Below are positions 49,168-57,577 of a stretch of 64,000 nt of DNA, in pieces; within the stretch, counting starts at the first letter, position 1, and the number at the start of each line of letters is the position of its first letter. The position numbers and the translations under genes were made by a program. The notes below the pieces were generated by a model, which saw only the letters and a program-made list of their open reading frames with translations, did not search any database and had not been told where the DNA came from. This DNA comes from Streptomyces termitum (GTDB taxonomy: Bacteria; Actinomycetota; Actinomycetes; Streptomycetales; Streptomycetaceae): positions 367,620 to 431,619 of the forward strand of contig NZ_BMUL01000005.1 in the NCBI RefSeq assembly GCF_014650175.1, given 5' to 3'.

Positions 49168-51513
49168 TCACACCCCCCGCACCCGCACCGGAAGGCCCGC
49201 CTCCGACGTGCCCTCCTCCGTCACCCGCTCCACCACGACCCGCCCCTCCACCAGCCGCGACTGGTAGCGCTCGATCTCCGCGGGCTCCCAGCCGTCGCCC
49301 GTGTCCCGGACCACCAGCCCGCCGCCCGTCCGGCCCGGCGCCGGCGCCCACACCTCCAGCGCGAGGCCCCCGTCCCCGCCGGCGACCGGCAGGACCGCGC
49401 CCGCCCGCGCCAGCACCGGCACGCGCCCGAGGGGCGCGTCCAGGAGCACCTGACCGGGCCCCTCGTACGCCTCCCCGGTCGCCGTGTCGTACCACCGGCC
49501 GCGCGGCAGCCGCACCGCCCGCCGGTCGGCGCCCCGGTGCAGCACCGGCGCCACCAGGAGCCCGTCGCCCAGCAGGAAGGCGTCCTCGCAGTCCCGCAGC
49601 GCCCGGTCCTCCGGCGCCCCCCACCACACCGGCCGCACATAGGGCGCCCCGGTCATCCGCGCCAGCCGGGCCAGCGTCAGGAAGTACGGGCGCAGCCGCT
49701 CCCGCTCGGCCAGCGCCACGCGCGCGTGCTCCAGCACCTCGGGACCGAACTCCCACGGCTCGCGCCGCCCCGCGCCCAGCGCCGAGTGGGTCCGGAACAG
49801 CGGCAGCCACGCCCCCAGCTGGAACCAGCGCAGGAACAGCTCGGGCGACGGACTCCCGTCGAAGCCCCCGACGTCCGGCCCCGAGTACGGCACCCCGCAC
49901 AGCCCCAGCCCCAGGACCAGCGAGAGCGAGGCCCGCAGCCCCGGCCAGCCGGTCGCCACGTCGCCGGACCAGGTGCCCCCGTACCGCTGCGCACCCGCCC
50001 ACCCGGCGCGCGTGAACAGGAAGGGCCGCTCCCCGGGCCGCAGCCGCCGCAGCCCCTCGTACCCCGCGCGGGCCATCAGCAGCCCGTACACGTTGTGCGC
50101 CTCCCGGTGGTCGCCGCCGCGCCCGTCCAGGGCGTGCCGCGCCGACCGGGGCAGCGTCGGCTCCCCGAAGGGCGTGAGGAGCGCCGGCTCGTTCATGTCG
50201 TGCCACACCCCCGAGAAGCCCTGCCCCAGCCGCTCCTCGTACAGCCCGCCCCACCACTCCCGCACCGCCGGGTCCGTGAAGTCCGGGAAGACGCACTCCC
50301 CGGGCCACACCTCCCCCCGCACCTCCCGGCCCCGCGCGTCCCGCACGAACGCCCCGGCCGTCCGCCCCTCCTCGTACAGCGGGTCCCCCGGCTCCGCCAC
50401 GACCGCCGGGTCGACGATCGACACCAGCCGCACGCCCTGCTCCCGCAGCTCCCGGGCGAGCCCCGGCAGATCGGGGAACCGCTCCCGGTCCACCGTGAAC
50501 ACCCGGTGCCGGTCGTAGTGGTCGATGTCCAGGTGGACCGCCGACAGCGGCAGCCCCCGCTCCCGGTAACCGGCCACCACCCGCCGCACCTCCGCCGCGT
50601 CGCCGAACCCCCAGCGCGCGTGCTGCGGTCCCAGCGCCCAGGCCGGCGGCAGCGCCGGGGCCCCGGTCAGCGCCGCCCAGTTGTGCGCCACGCGCGCGGG
50701 CGTGCCGACCACCACCCAGCAGCGCAGCGGACCGCCCTCCATCCGCACCTCGACGGTGCCCGGCCGGTCGTGCCCCGACCCGGCGCCCTCCTCGCCCTCC
50801 GCGAGGGTCACCAGCCCGTCCCACGTGTTGTCGTGGAAGGCCAGGTGGGTGCCCGCGTCCGCGACCACGTACTGCACCGGCATGGTGAAGTACAGCGGAT
50901 CGTCGCCCGGCCCGAACCGGCCCTTCGGATCGGTGTTCCACAGCCGGTACGCGCCGTCCCGCAGCCGCGGCCCCGCCGACCGCCCGCCGAGCCCGAAGAA
51001 CCGCGCGTCCGCCGGCACCTCGGCCCGCTGCGCCCACCGAGCCGGACCCCCGCCCACCGGCTCCCACCAGCGCGGCGGCAGGTCCCGCCGCAGCATCACC
51101 CCGCCCGGCGTCCGGATCTCCACCGCCCCGTGCCGCGAGACCGCCACCGTCACCCGCTCCGACACGATCCGCCAGCCGCCGTCCGTGTCCGGTTCGAGGA
51201 CCGCCCGGGGGTCCGGCTCGGGCGCCTTGCCGGCCAGCGCGTACGAGGGCTCCGGCTCCGCCCCGTCCCACCCCCAGAACACCGTGCCGCCCGCCGACAC
51301 GGACACCCGCAGCGAGGACCGGGCGAACCGCACGGTCCCGCCGCCCGGCGCCGGCTCCGCGCCCTCCGCCCGACCCGGCACCCGGGCCCGCTCCGCCCCC
51401 CGCGCCGACAGCGCCGCGTCCGCCCGCCACCGCCCCCACGCCGTCCGCGCCGCCCTGAGCCCCCGCACCGCACCGAACACCCTCATCGAACGCACCCGTC
51501 CACGACCGTCCAT
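49168..51513 (-). CDS. glycoside hydrolase family 31 (alpha-glucosidase/alpha-xylosidase-like)
   Basis: This 781-residue GH31 enzyme has an N-terminal beta-sandwich, then a TIM barrel with the catalytic nucleophile Asp in FSGVWHDMNEP (about residue 439) and acid/base Asp in WSGDVATGW (about 518), LHLDIDHYD-like VHLDIDHYDR, and C-terminal beta domains (VLARAGAVLPVAGG). It should release alpha-linked glucose or xylose from oligosaccharides. No signal peptide is obvious; the start is basic, so it is probably cytosolic. ATG 51513 has AGGGTGA upstream; ATG 51486 is a shorter alternative. It is divergent from the acetoacetyl-CoA synthetase gene. Confidence 0.9.
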   Translation of the reverse strand: MDGRGRVRSMRVFGAVRGLRAARTAWGRWRADAALSARGAERARVPGRAEGAEPAPGGGTVRFARSSLRVSVSAGGTVFWGWDGAEPEPSYALAGKAPEPDPRAVLEPDTDGGWRIVSERVTVAVSRHGAVEIRTPGGVMLRRDLPPRWWEPVGGGPARWAQRAEVPADARFFGLGGRSAGPRLRDGAYRLWNTDPKGRFGPGDDPLYFTMPVQYVVADAGTHLAFHDNTWDGLVTLAEGEEGAGSGHDRPGTVEVRMEGGPLRCWVVVGTPARVAHNWAALTGAPALPPAWALGPQHARWGFGDAAEVRRVVAGYRERGLPLSAVHLDIDHYDRHRVFTVDRERFPDLPGLARELREQGVRLVSIVDPAVVAEPGDPLYEEGRTAGAFVRDARGREVRGEVWPGECVFPDFTDPAVREWWGGLYEERLGQGFSGVWHDMNEPALLTPFGEPTLPRSARHALDGRGGDHREAHNVYGLLMARAGYEGLRRLRPGERPFLFTRAGWAGAQRYGGTWSGDVATGWPGLRASLSLVLGLGLCGVPYSGPDVGGFDGSPSPELFLRWFQLGAWLPLFRTHSALGAGRREPWEFGPEVLEHARVALAERERLRPYFLTLARLARMTGAPYVRPVWWGAPEDRALRDCEDAFLLGDGLLVAPVLHRGADRRAVRLPRGRWYDTATGEAYEGPGQVLLDAPLGRVPVLARAGAVLPVAGGDGGLALEVWAPAPGRTGGGLVVRDTGDGWEPAEIERYQSRLVEGRVVVERVTEEGTSEAGLPVRVRGV

Positions 51514-51727
51514 GCAGGTCACCCTGCCATCCGCCGACGGCGGCCCGAGCCCCGTTCAACTTCCGTTCACCCGTGGTGGGAGCACATGTTCAACTCGCCG
51601 ATCATGGGCGGGCGGCCCTGGTGCGAAACCCGCTCCCATGACATCGTCCTGTCAGCCGCGTCACGCGCACACCCCAGCACGTGCGCGGGACACACGCCGA
51701 CCCCGCGTACAGCCAGGGAGCCACCCC

Positions 51728-53707
51728 ATGACATCTGCGCCGACCGAGCCGACCGAGCCGCTCTGGCAGCCGGACGAGGAGCGCATCGCCACCGCCGCCG
51801 TCACCCGCTTCCAGGAGTGGGCCGCCGCACACCACGGCGCCCCCGCCGAGGGCGGCTACCCGGCGCTGCACCGCTGGTCCGTCGACGAGCTGGAGACCTT
51901 CTGGCGGGCCGTCGCCGAATGGTTCGACGTCCGCTTCTCCACCCCGTACGCGCGCGTGCTGGGCGACCGCTCCATGCCGGGCGCCGACTGGTTCCCCGGA
52001 GCCACCCTCAACTACGCCGAGCACGCCCTGCGCGCCGCCGCCGACCGGCCCCACGACACGGCCCTCCTCCATGTGGACGAGACACACGAGCCGACCCCGG
52101 TCACCTGGGCCGAGCTGCGCCGCCAGGTCGCCTCCCTCGCCGCCGAACTGCGCGCCCTCGGCGTCCGCCCCGGCGACCGCGTCAGCGGCTACCTGCCGAA
52201 CGTCCCCCAGGCCGTCGTCGCCCTCCTCGCCACCGCCGCCGTCGGCGGCGTCTGGACCTCCTGCGCCCCCGACTTCGGAGCCCGCAGCGTCCTCGACCGC
52301 TTCCAGCAGGTCGAGCCGGTCGTCCTGTTCACCGTCGACGGCTACCGCTACGGCGGCAAGGAGCACGACCGCCGCGCCACCGTCGCCGAGCTCCGCGCCG
52401 AACTGCCCACCCTGAAGGCCGTCGTCCACATCCCGCTCCTCGGCACCCCGGCCCCCGAGGGCGCCCTCGACTGGGCCTCCCTCGTCGCCGCCGACACCGA
52501 ACCGGTCTACGAGCAGGTGCCCTTCGCGCACCCCCTGTGGGTGCTGTACTCCTCCGGCACCACCGGCCTGCCCAAGGCCATCGTCCAGTCCCAGGGCGGC
52601 ATCCTCGTCGAGCACCTCAAGCAGCTCGGCCTCCACTGCGACCTGGGCCCCGAGGACGTCTTCTTCTGGTACACGTCCACCGGCTGGATGATGTGGAACT
52701 TCCTCGTCTCCGGCCTGCTCACCGGCACCACCGTCGTCCTGTACGACGGCAGCCCCGGCCACCCCGACACCGCCGCCCAGTGGCGCATCGCCGAACGCAC
52801 CGGCGCCACCCTGTACGGCACCTCCGCCGCCTACGTCATGGCCTGCGCCAAGGCCGGCGTCCACCCGGGCCGCGACTTCGACCTGTCGGCCGTCAAGTGC
52901 GTGGCCACCACCGGCTCCCCACTGCCCCCGGACGGCTTCCGCTGGCTCCACGACGAGGTCCGCGAGGACCTGTGGATCGCCAGCGTCAGCGGCGGCACCG
53001 ACGTCTGCTCCTGCTTCGCCGGCGCCGTCCCGACCCTGCCCGTCCACATCGGCGAGCTCCAGGCCGCCGGCCTCGGCACCGACCTCCAGGCGTGGGACCC
53101 CTCCGGCAAGCCCGTCGTCGGCGAGGTCGGCGAACTCGTCGTCGCCCACCCCATGCCGTCCATGCCGATCCACTTCTGGAACGACCCCGACGGCAGCCGC
53201 TACCACGACAGCTACTTCGAGATGTTCCCCGGCGTGTGGCGGCACGGCGACTGGATCACGATCACCGACCGCGGCTCGGTCGTCATCCACGGCCGCTCCG
53301 ACTCCACCCTCAACCGCCAGGGCGTCCGGATGGGAAGCGCCGACATCTACGAGGCGGTCGAACGGCTCCCCGAGATCAAGGAGTCCCTCGTCATCGGCCT
53401 GGAGGAGCCGGACGGCGGCTACTGGATGCCGCTCTTCGTCCACCTCGCCGACGGCGCGACCCTCGACGACGAGCTGATCGGCCGCATCAGGAGCACGATC
53501 CGCGCCGAGCTCTCGCCGCGCCACGTCCCCGACGAGGTCATCGAGGTCCCCGGCGTCCCCCACACCCTCACCGGCAAGCGCATCGAGGTCCCCGTCAAGC
53601 GGCTCCTCCAGGGCACCCCGCTCGCCAAGGCCGTCAACGCGGGCTCGGTCGACGACCTGGAACTGCTGCGCTTCTACGAGGCGCTGGCGGCGGCCCGGCG
53701 CGGCTGA
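51728..53707 (+). CDS. acetoacetate--CoA ligase
   Basis: This 659-residue ANL-superfamily enzyme activates acetoacetate to acetoacetyl-CoA through an adenylate. The N-terminal RWSVDELETFWRAVAEWFDV and PGADWFPGATLNYAEH are diagnostic for acetoacetyl-CoA synthetase; LYSSGTTGLPKAIV (about residue 274) is the phosphate-binding motif, and LTGKRIEVPVK (about 616) carries the catalytic Lys. It supports ketone-body use and supply of acetoacetyl-CoA. AGGGAG precedes ATG 51728. It appears monocistronic, with a hairpin after the stop. Confidence 0.93.
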   Translation: MTSAPTEPTEPLWQPDEERIATAAVTRFQEWAAAHHGAPAEGGYPALHRWSVDELETFWRAVAEWFDVRFSTPYARVLGDRSMPGADWFPGATLNYAEHALRAAADRPHDTALLHVDETHEPTPVTWAELRRQVASLAAELRALGVRPGDRVSGYLPNVPQAVVALLATAAVGGVWTSCAPDFGARSVLDRFQQVEPVVLFTVDGYRYGGKEHDRRATVAELRAELPTLKAVVHIPLLGTPAPEGALDWASLVAADTEPVYEQVPFAHPLWVLYSSGTTGLPKAIVQSQGGILVEHLKQLGLHCDLGPEDVFFWYTSTGWMMWNFLVSGLLTGTTVVLYDGSPGHPDTAAQWRIAERTGATLYGTSAAYVMACAKAGVHPGRDFDLSAVKCVATTGSPLPPDGFRWLHDEVREDLWIASVSGGTDVCSCFAGAVPTLPVHIGELQAAGLGTDLQAWDPSGKPVVGEVGELVVAHPMPSMPIHFWNDPDGSRYHDSYFEMFPGVWRHGDWITITDRGSVVIHGRSDSTLNRQGVRMGSADIYEAVERLPEIKESLVIGLEEPDGGYWMPLFVHLADGATLDDELIGRIRSTIRAELSPRHVPDEVIEVPGVPHTLTGKRIEVPVKRLLQGTPLAKAVNAGSVDDLELLRFYEALAAARRG

Positions 53708-53713
53708 CGCGCC

Positions 53714-53748
53714 CGTGGGGCGGTCCCGCCGTGCGGGACCGCCCCACG
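53714..53748. terminator. strong bidirectional hairpin
   Basis: A 16-bp perfect stem (53714-53729 with 53733-53748, beginning CGTGGGGCGG) has a 3-nt loop and lies between two convergent genes. Confidence 0.8.
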
Positions 53749-53762
53749 CCACCGGCCGGGCC

Positions 53763-54800
53763 TCAGCCCGGCAGCTGCCCGGTCCGGGCCACGGCCGCCT
53801 TGGCGAGCACCGCGGACACGCTCAGGACCGTCCCGGCCGGACCGGCGTCCGCGGCCCGGACCAGCACCGTCCGCTGCCCGAGGAAGACCGACGTCGACCG
53901 GTCGAAGACCCACTGGGTCTGCTCCCCGGCCGCGGAGGTACGGGCCACGGCCACGCCCTCCCGGCCCGCCGCGTCCCGCGCCGACGGCAGCACCGCCACC
54001 CCCGGCACCCGCGCGGCCGCCCCGTACAGCGCGGCGGTCACCCGGGGCGGCGCCCAGGTCTCGGCCAGCAGCGTCCCGATCGCGTCGAAGGCCCGCTGGT
54101 CGGCGTCCCCGCCGGGGGCCCGCGTCTGCTCCCGGACCAGTCGCAGCAGCGCCTCCGGATCGGTCGGCAGCCCCGCCACGTACGCGTGCGTGGGCGCGGT
54201 CACGGACGGCGGACCCTGCTCCAGGAAGGTCTTCCGGGGCGCGGCCCCCGGCCGGTCCACCTCGTACACGGGCACGCGCGGGGAGAGCACCGAGTCGGCG
54301 GAGCCCTCCTCCCGCAGCAGTCCGGGCAGGCTCCCGTCCGCCGACAGCCACACCTGCCGCCGGTGCGCCGGTCCCGTCTCGGCCGGACCACCGTCCGCCG
54401 ACCGCGCCGACCGCGCGACCAGGCTCTCCACATAGACGAACTCGCCGGCGCGGGCGTTCGGCGCGGGGGACGCGGCGGCGGCGAGCGCGGCCCGCTCCAG
54501 CACGGCCGACGCGCCCTCCGCCCGCACCGCCGGAGTCCCGCCGCCGGGCCGCTCCGGGGGAGCGGCGAGCAGGACACCCCCGGCGGCGAGGGCGCACGCC
54601 ACGGCGGGCACGGCGATCCGGACCCACACCCGGCGCCGGGCCGCGGACCGGGCGGGCCGCGCGGGCAGCGCGGCGGCCAGCACCGCCCGCCGCACCTCCC
54701 GCTCCCGCTCGGGCGCGAAGCCGGGCACGGGCGGCGGGGGCAGCAGCTCGGTCAGTTCGGCGCGCAGCGCGTCCTGGGAGCGGGGATCGATGGCGTTCAT
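53763..54800 (-). CDS. CU044_5270-type membrane-anchored protein, probable ECF partner
   Basis: This 345-residue protein has a cytosolic N-terminus with Arg-rich stretch (ARRRVWVRI), one membrane helix at about residues 61-82 (AVPAVACALAAGGVLLA) and an extracytoplasmic domain (residues 95-345: FVYVESLVA, RRQVWLSADGSLPG, LYGAAARVPGVAVLP, TQWVFDRSTSVFLGQR). This pattern fits the CU044_5270 family, which commonly sits after ECF sigma factors and may act as an anti-sigma-like or effector protein. Its ATG overlaps the sigma-factor stop by 4 bp. Confidence 0.8.
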   Translation of the reverse strand: MNAIDPRSQDALRAELTELLPPPPVPGFAPEREREVRRAVLAAALPARPARSAARRRVWVRIAVPAVACALAAGGVLLAAPPERPGGGTPAVRAEGASAVLERAALAAAASPAPNARAGEFVYVESLVARSARSADGGPAETGPAHRRQVWLSADGSLPGLLREEGSADSVLSPRVPVYEVDRPGAAPRKTFLEQGPPSVTAPTHAYVAGLPTDPEALLRLVREQTRAPGGDADQRAFDAIGTLLAETWAPPRVTAALYGAAARVPGVAVLPSARDAAGREGVAVARTSAAGEQTQWVFDRSTSVFLGQRTVLVRAADAGPAGTVLSVSAVLAKAAVARTGQLPG

Positions 54801-55678
54801 GCCGGCTTCTCCGGGGAAGTTCGGGGGACGAGGACGGTACGGGCCGCACGCACGGCGCCCCGGGACGATCCGACGGCTTCGGCGGCCTTGACGGCCTTGA
54901 CGGACGCGGCGGATGCGGTGGACGGGACGGGAACGGCGGACGCGGCAGATGAGACGGGCACGGCGGGCGTGGCGGATACGGCGGATACGGCGGGCCGCGC
55001 GGGTGCGGCGGGGGCCCCGGACCGGGCGGCACCCGCGAGGCCCTCAGGCCGCTCACGCCCCTCAGGCCGCTCGCACCCCTCAAGCCCCTTGTGCCTCTCA
55101 AGCCGCTCCTGCTCCTCGCGCCGCTTGAGCCGTCCGCGCCGCCCCGCGCGCAGCTCGGCCTCGGCGAGCGCCCGCAGCCGCTCCCGCGCCCGGGACAGCC
55201 GGGACCGCACCGTCCCCACCGGGACGCCCAGCGCCTCACCGGCCGTCGCGTAGTCGAGCCCGGCCCACACGACCAGGCCGAAGACCTCCCGCTCCCGGCG
55301 GCGCAGCCGCCCGAGGGCGATCCGCGCGGCCCGCAGCCGCTCCTCGTCGGCGAGCCGGGCGGCCACCGCGTCGCTGAAGTCGGGCAGGACGCCCCGGTCG
55401 TCCATCCTGGCCAGCGCCGCGTCCCGCCGCCGCGCCTCGCGGGCGGCCCCGCGCAGCACGTTGGTGGCGATGCCGAGCAGCCACGGCCGCAGACTCCCGC
55501 CGTCGACACGGAGCCGGTCCCGGCAGCGCCAGGCCTCCAGGAAGGTCGCGGACACGATGTCCTCGGCGGCGGCCCGGTCCCCGCACATTCGGTGGGCGTA
55601 CTGGAACAGCACACGCGCGTGCGCGTCGTACGCCTCCCCGAGCGCCGAGGGGTCCCCGGCCCGGAAACGTTCTCTCAT
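54797..55678 (-). CDS. ECF RNA polymerase sigma factor with long low-complexity tail
   Basis: This 293-residue protein has sigma region 2 at about residues 10-75 (LFQYAHRMCGDRAAAEDIVSATFLEAWR) and sigma region 4 at about 125-175 (LRRREREVFGLVVWAGLDYA, LGVPVGTVRSRLSRARERL). After residue 195 there is about 100 residues of Arg/Glu-rich then Ala/Val/Ser/Pro low-complexity sequence with short DNA repeats, unusual for ECF factors. ATG 55678 is preferred over GTG 55690. A GGGAAC-N15-GTCAGT promoter upstream suggests autoregulation. The stop overlaps the membrane-protein gene by 4 bp. Confidence 0.88.
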   Translation of the reverse strand: MRERFRAGDPSALGEAYDAHARVLFQYAHRMCGDRAAAEDIVSATFLEAWRCRDRLRVDGGSLRPWLLGIATNVLRGAAREARRRDAALARMDDRGVLPDFSDAVAARLADEERLRAARIALGRLRRREREVFGLVVWAGLDYATAGEALGVPVGTVRSRLSRARERLRALAEAELRAGRRGRLKRREEQERLERHKGLEGCERPEGRERPEGLAGAARSGAPAAPARPAVSAVSATPAVPVSSAASAVPVPSTASAASVKAVKAAEAVGSSRGAVRAARTVLVPRTSPEKPA

Positions 55679-55697
55679 CTCTGGTTCCACACCGGGT

Positions 55698-55783
55698 ACT
55701 GACCGCCGGTTCGCCCGGGTTCCCGTGACCCGCGCCACACCCGCCCCTCCCGCACCACCCCGTGTGGCCCAGGTCACGGGAAC
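55698..55783. promoter_or_regulatory. ECF-type promoter and 12-bp inverted repeat in divergent gap
   Basis: On the minus strand GGGAAC (55719-55724) and GTCAGT (55698-55703) are 15 bp apart, a typical ECF arrangement ahead of the sigma gene. GTTCCCGTGACC (55719-55730) recurs inverted as GGTCACGGGAAC at 55772-55783, giving a mirrored GGGAAC-N15-AGCAGT facing the secreted-protein gene. Both genes may belong to the sigma factor's regulon. Confidence 0.45.
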
Positions 55784-55811
55784 TCCGCCCGCCCCAGGAG
55801 CAGTTCCCTGC

Positions 55812-57500
55812 ATGAACACGAACACGAACACGAACATGAGCCGGAAGACGGACGGCGACGGGACCACGGACGGGACGGCGGACCGCGCCACGGCCCGCAC
55901 CGCGATGGCCCGCACCACGGCGACCGGATCCAGGATCCGACCCGCCCTCCGCCCCCTCGTCCTCGCCGCCGCCCTCGCGGCGACCGCCTTCACCTTCACC
56001 GCCCCGCCCACCGCCCTGGCCGCCCCCGCGCCCGGCTCCGACCAGGTCACCCTGACCATCCGTCACCTGGACCGCGCGGGCGCCGCCACCTCCGCGTACA
56101 CCACCCACGTCACCGGCTTCTCCGGCCCCGGCGCCGGGGTGGAGGAGCGGCCCCACGACGACTCCGGCACCGTCACCCTGCGCCTCCCCAAGGGCCGTTA
56201 CCTCCTCGACTCGACGCTGGGCACGGAGGACGGGGCGTCCGGCACCGACTGGATCGTCCAGCCCCGCCTCGACCTGGACCGCGACACCACCGTCACCGTC
56301 GACGCCCGCACCACCGCCCCGGTCGACGTCCGCCCGCCCGAGGGCGGCGCCCGGCCCCGCCACACCCTCTCGTACGTCGAGGTCGGCCACGACGGCGTCA
56401 CCCGCTCGGCCAACGTGATCTCCGCGAGCGGCGGCCTGCGCGTGGCCCACCTCGGCCCGGCCGCCGAACCCGGCTCCGTCACGGCGTCGATCGACAGCTA
56501 CTGGAGCGGCGCCGCCGCCGACTACGGCCTCGGCTACCGCTTCACCTCCGACCGCGCCCTCACCGGCCTCGTCCGCCACCCCGCCGCCGCCGACCTGGCG
56601 ACCCTGAAGGTCCGCGCCGCCGACCGGGACGGCGCCGGAGGCACCGGCGTCGCCGCCTTCCTGCCCGCCGAGGGCACCTCCGCCGGCCTCACCACCCCGC
56701 TCGCCCGTACCGGCACCGCGACCTTCCGCGTCACCCCCGAGCGCGGCCGCTGGGCGCTCCTCTACTCGACCCCTGGCGCCCCCGGGGTGATGCCCAACCG
56801 GTACGAGGCCCACGTCGCCGCCCGCGCGGGCACGACCACCACCCGCACCTTCGACAACGCGGTCCTCGGCCCCGCGCTCGACCCGCTCCCCGGCACCGGA
56901 CCCGCCGGCGTCCGCGACGGCGACCGGCTCTCCCTCGACCTGCCGCTGCTCGCCGACGGCGAGGGCCACGCGCCCTCCGAGCCGTCCTTCCGCTCGGCCA
57001 CCACCACGCTCCACCGCGACGGCGTCCTGACCGGCACCCACCGGGGCGCCCCGGGCCGGGCCTCCTTCACGCTCGCCGACGCCGACCGGGCCCGCTACCG
57101 GCTCACCGCCACGGCCCTCCACGGCACCGGCACGCGCGCGGGACGGGTCTCCGCCTCCTGGACCTTCGACTCCGCCGCGACCACCGGCCCGGCCGCGCTC
57201 CCGCTCAGCGTCGTCCGCTTCACCCCGGGGCTCGCCCTGGACGGCACCGCCCCCGCCGGCACCGACCTGCGCGTCCCGGTCACGGTCCAGGGCCCGGCCG
57301 CCGGCCCCGGCACGCGCGCGCTGCGCGTCACGGTCTCCACCGACGGCGGCGCCACCTGGACCCCGGCCCCGGTCACCGGCGGCGCCGTCACGGTCCGCAA
57401 CCCGGCCCCCGGCGGCACGGTCTCCTTCCGCGCCGCGCTCACCGACACCGAGGGCAACACCCTCGACCAGACCCTCGGCAACGCCTACCGCACCCGCTGA
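55812..57500 (+). CDS. secreted protein resembling the C-terminal region of S8 peptidases
   Basis: This 562-residue protein has a long charged N-terminal region, then a signal-like helix (LRPLVLAAALAATAFTFTA) with probable cleavage after ALAAPA. The mature protein is beta-rich (VTLTIRHLDRAGAATSAYTTHV, then RLPKGRYLLDS and PVTVQGPAAGPGTRALRVTVS). The VRHLDR-like start resembles the non-catalytic C-terminal part of large Streptomyces subtilisin-like peptidases; no catalytic triad is present. AGGAG precedes ATG 55812. An AACACG hexamer repeated four times encodes NTNTNTN at the start. It is divergent from the ECF gene and likely in its regulon (inference). Confidence 0.75.
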   Translation: MNTNTNTNMSRKTDGDGTTDGTADRATARTAMARTTATGSRIRPALRPLVLAAALAATAFTFTAPPTALAAPAPGSDQVTLTIRHLDRAGAATSAYTTHVTGFSGPGAGVEERPHDDSGTVTLRLPKGRYLLDSTLGTEDGASGTDWIVQPRLDLDRDTTVTVDARTTAPVDVRPPEGGARPRHTLSYVEVGHDGVTRSANVISASGGLRVAHLGPAAEPGSVTASIDSYWSGAAADYGLGYRFTSDRALTGLVRHPAAADLATLKVRAADRDGAGGTGVAAFLPAEGTSAGLTTPLARTGTATFRVTPERGRWALLYSTPGAPGVMPNRYEAHVAARAGTTTTRTFDNAVLGPALDPLPGTGPAGVRDGDRLSLDLPLLADGEGHAPSEPSFRSATTTLHRDGVLTGTHRGAPGRASFTLADADRARYRLTATALHGTGTRAGRVSASWTFDSAATTGPAALPLSVVRFTPGLALDGTAPAGTDLRVPVTVQGPAAGPGTRALRVTVSTDGGATWTPAPVTGGAVTVRNPAPGGTVSFRAALTDTEGNTLDQTLGNAYRTR

Positions 57501-57522
57501 CCCCGTACCCCCCCTCCCACCA

Positions 57523-57564
57523 CGCGCGCGTGCGGGGCGCTTTCACGCACCTCGCACGCGCGCG
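57523..57564. terminator. hairpin between convergent genes
   Basis: A 12-bp stem (57523-57534 with 57553-57564) of alternating C and G has an 18-nt loop and lies between the secreted-protein gene and the leftward MocR-type gene. Confidence 0.5.
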
Positions 57565-57577
57565 GGCCCGTCGTGAA

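Noticed and set aside
55812..55840. AACACG hexamer repeat as a phase-variable tract
   Set aside because: Only about four copies, in frame (two codons per unit), so changes would not shift the frame.
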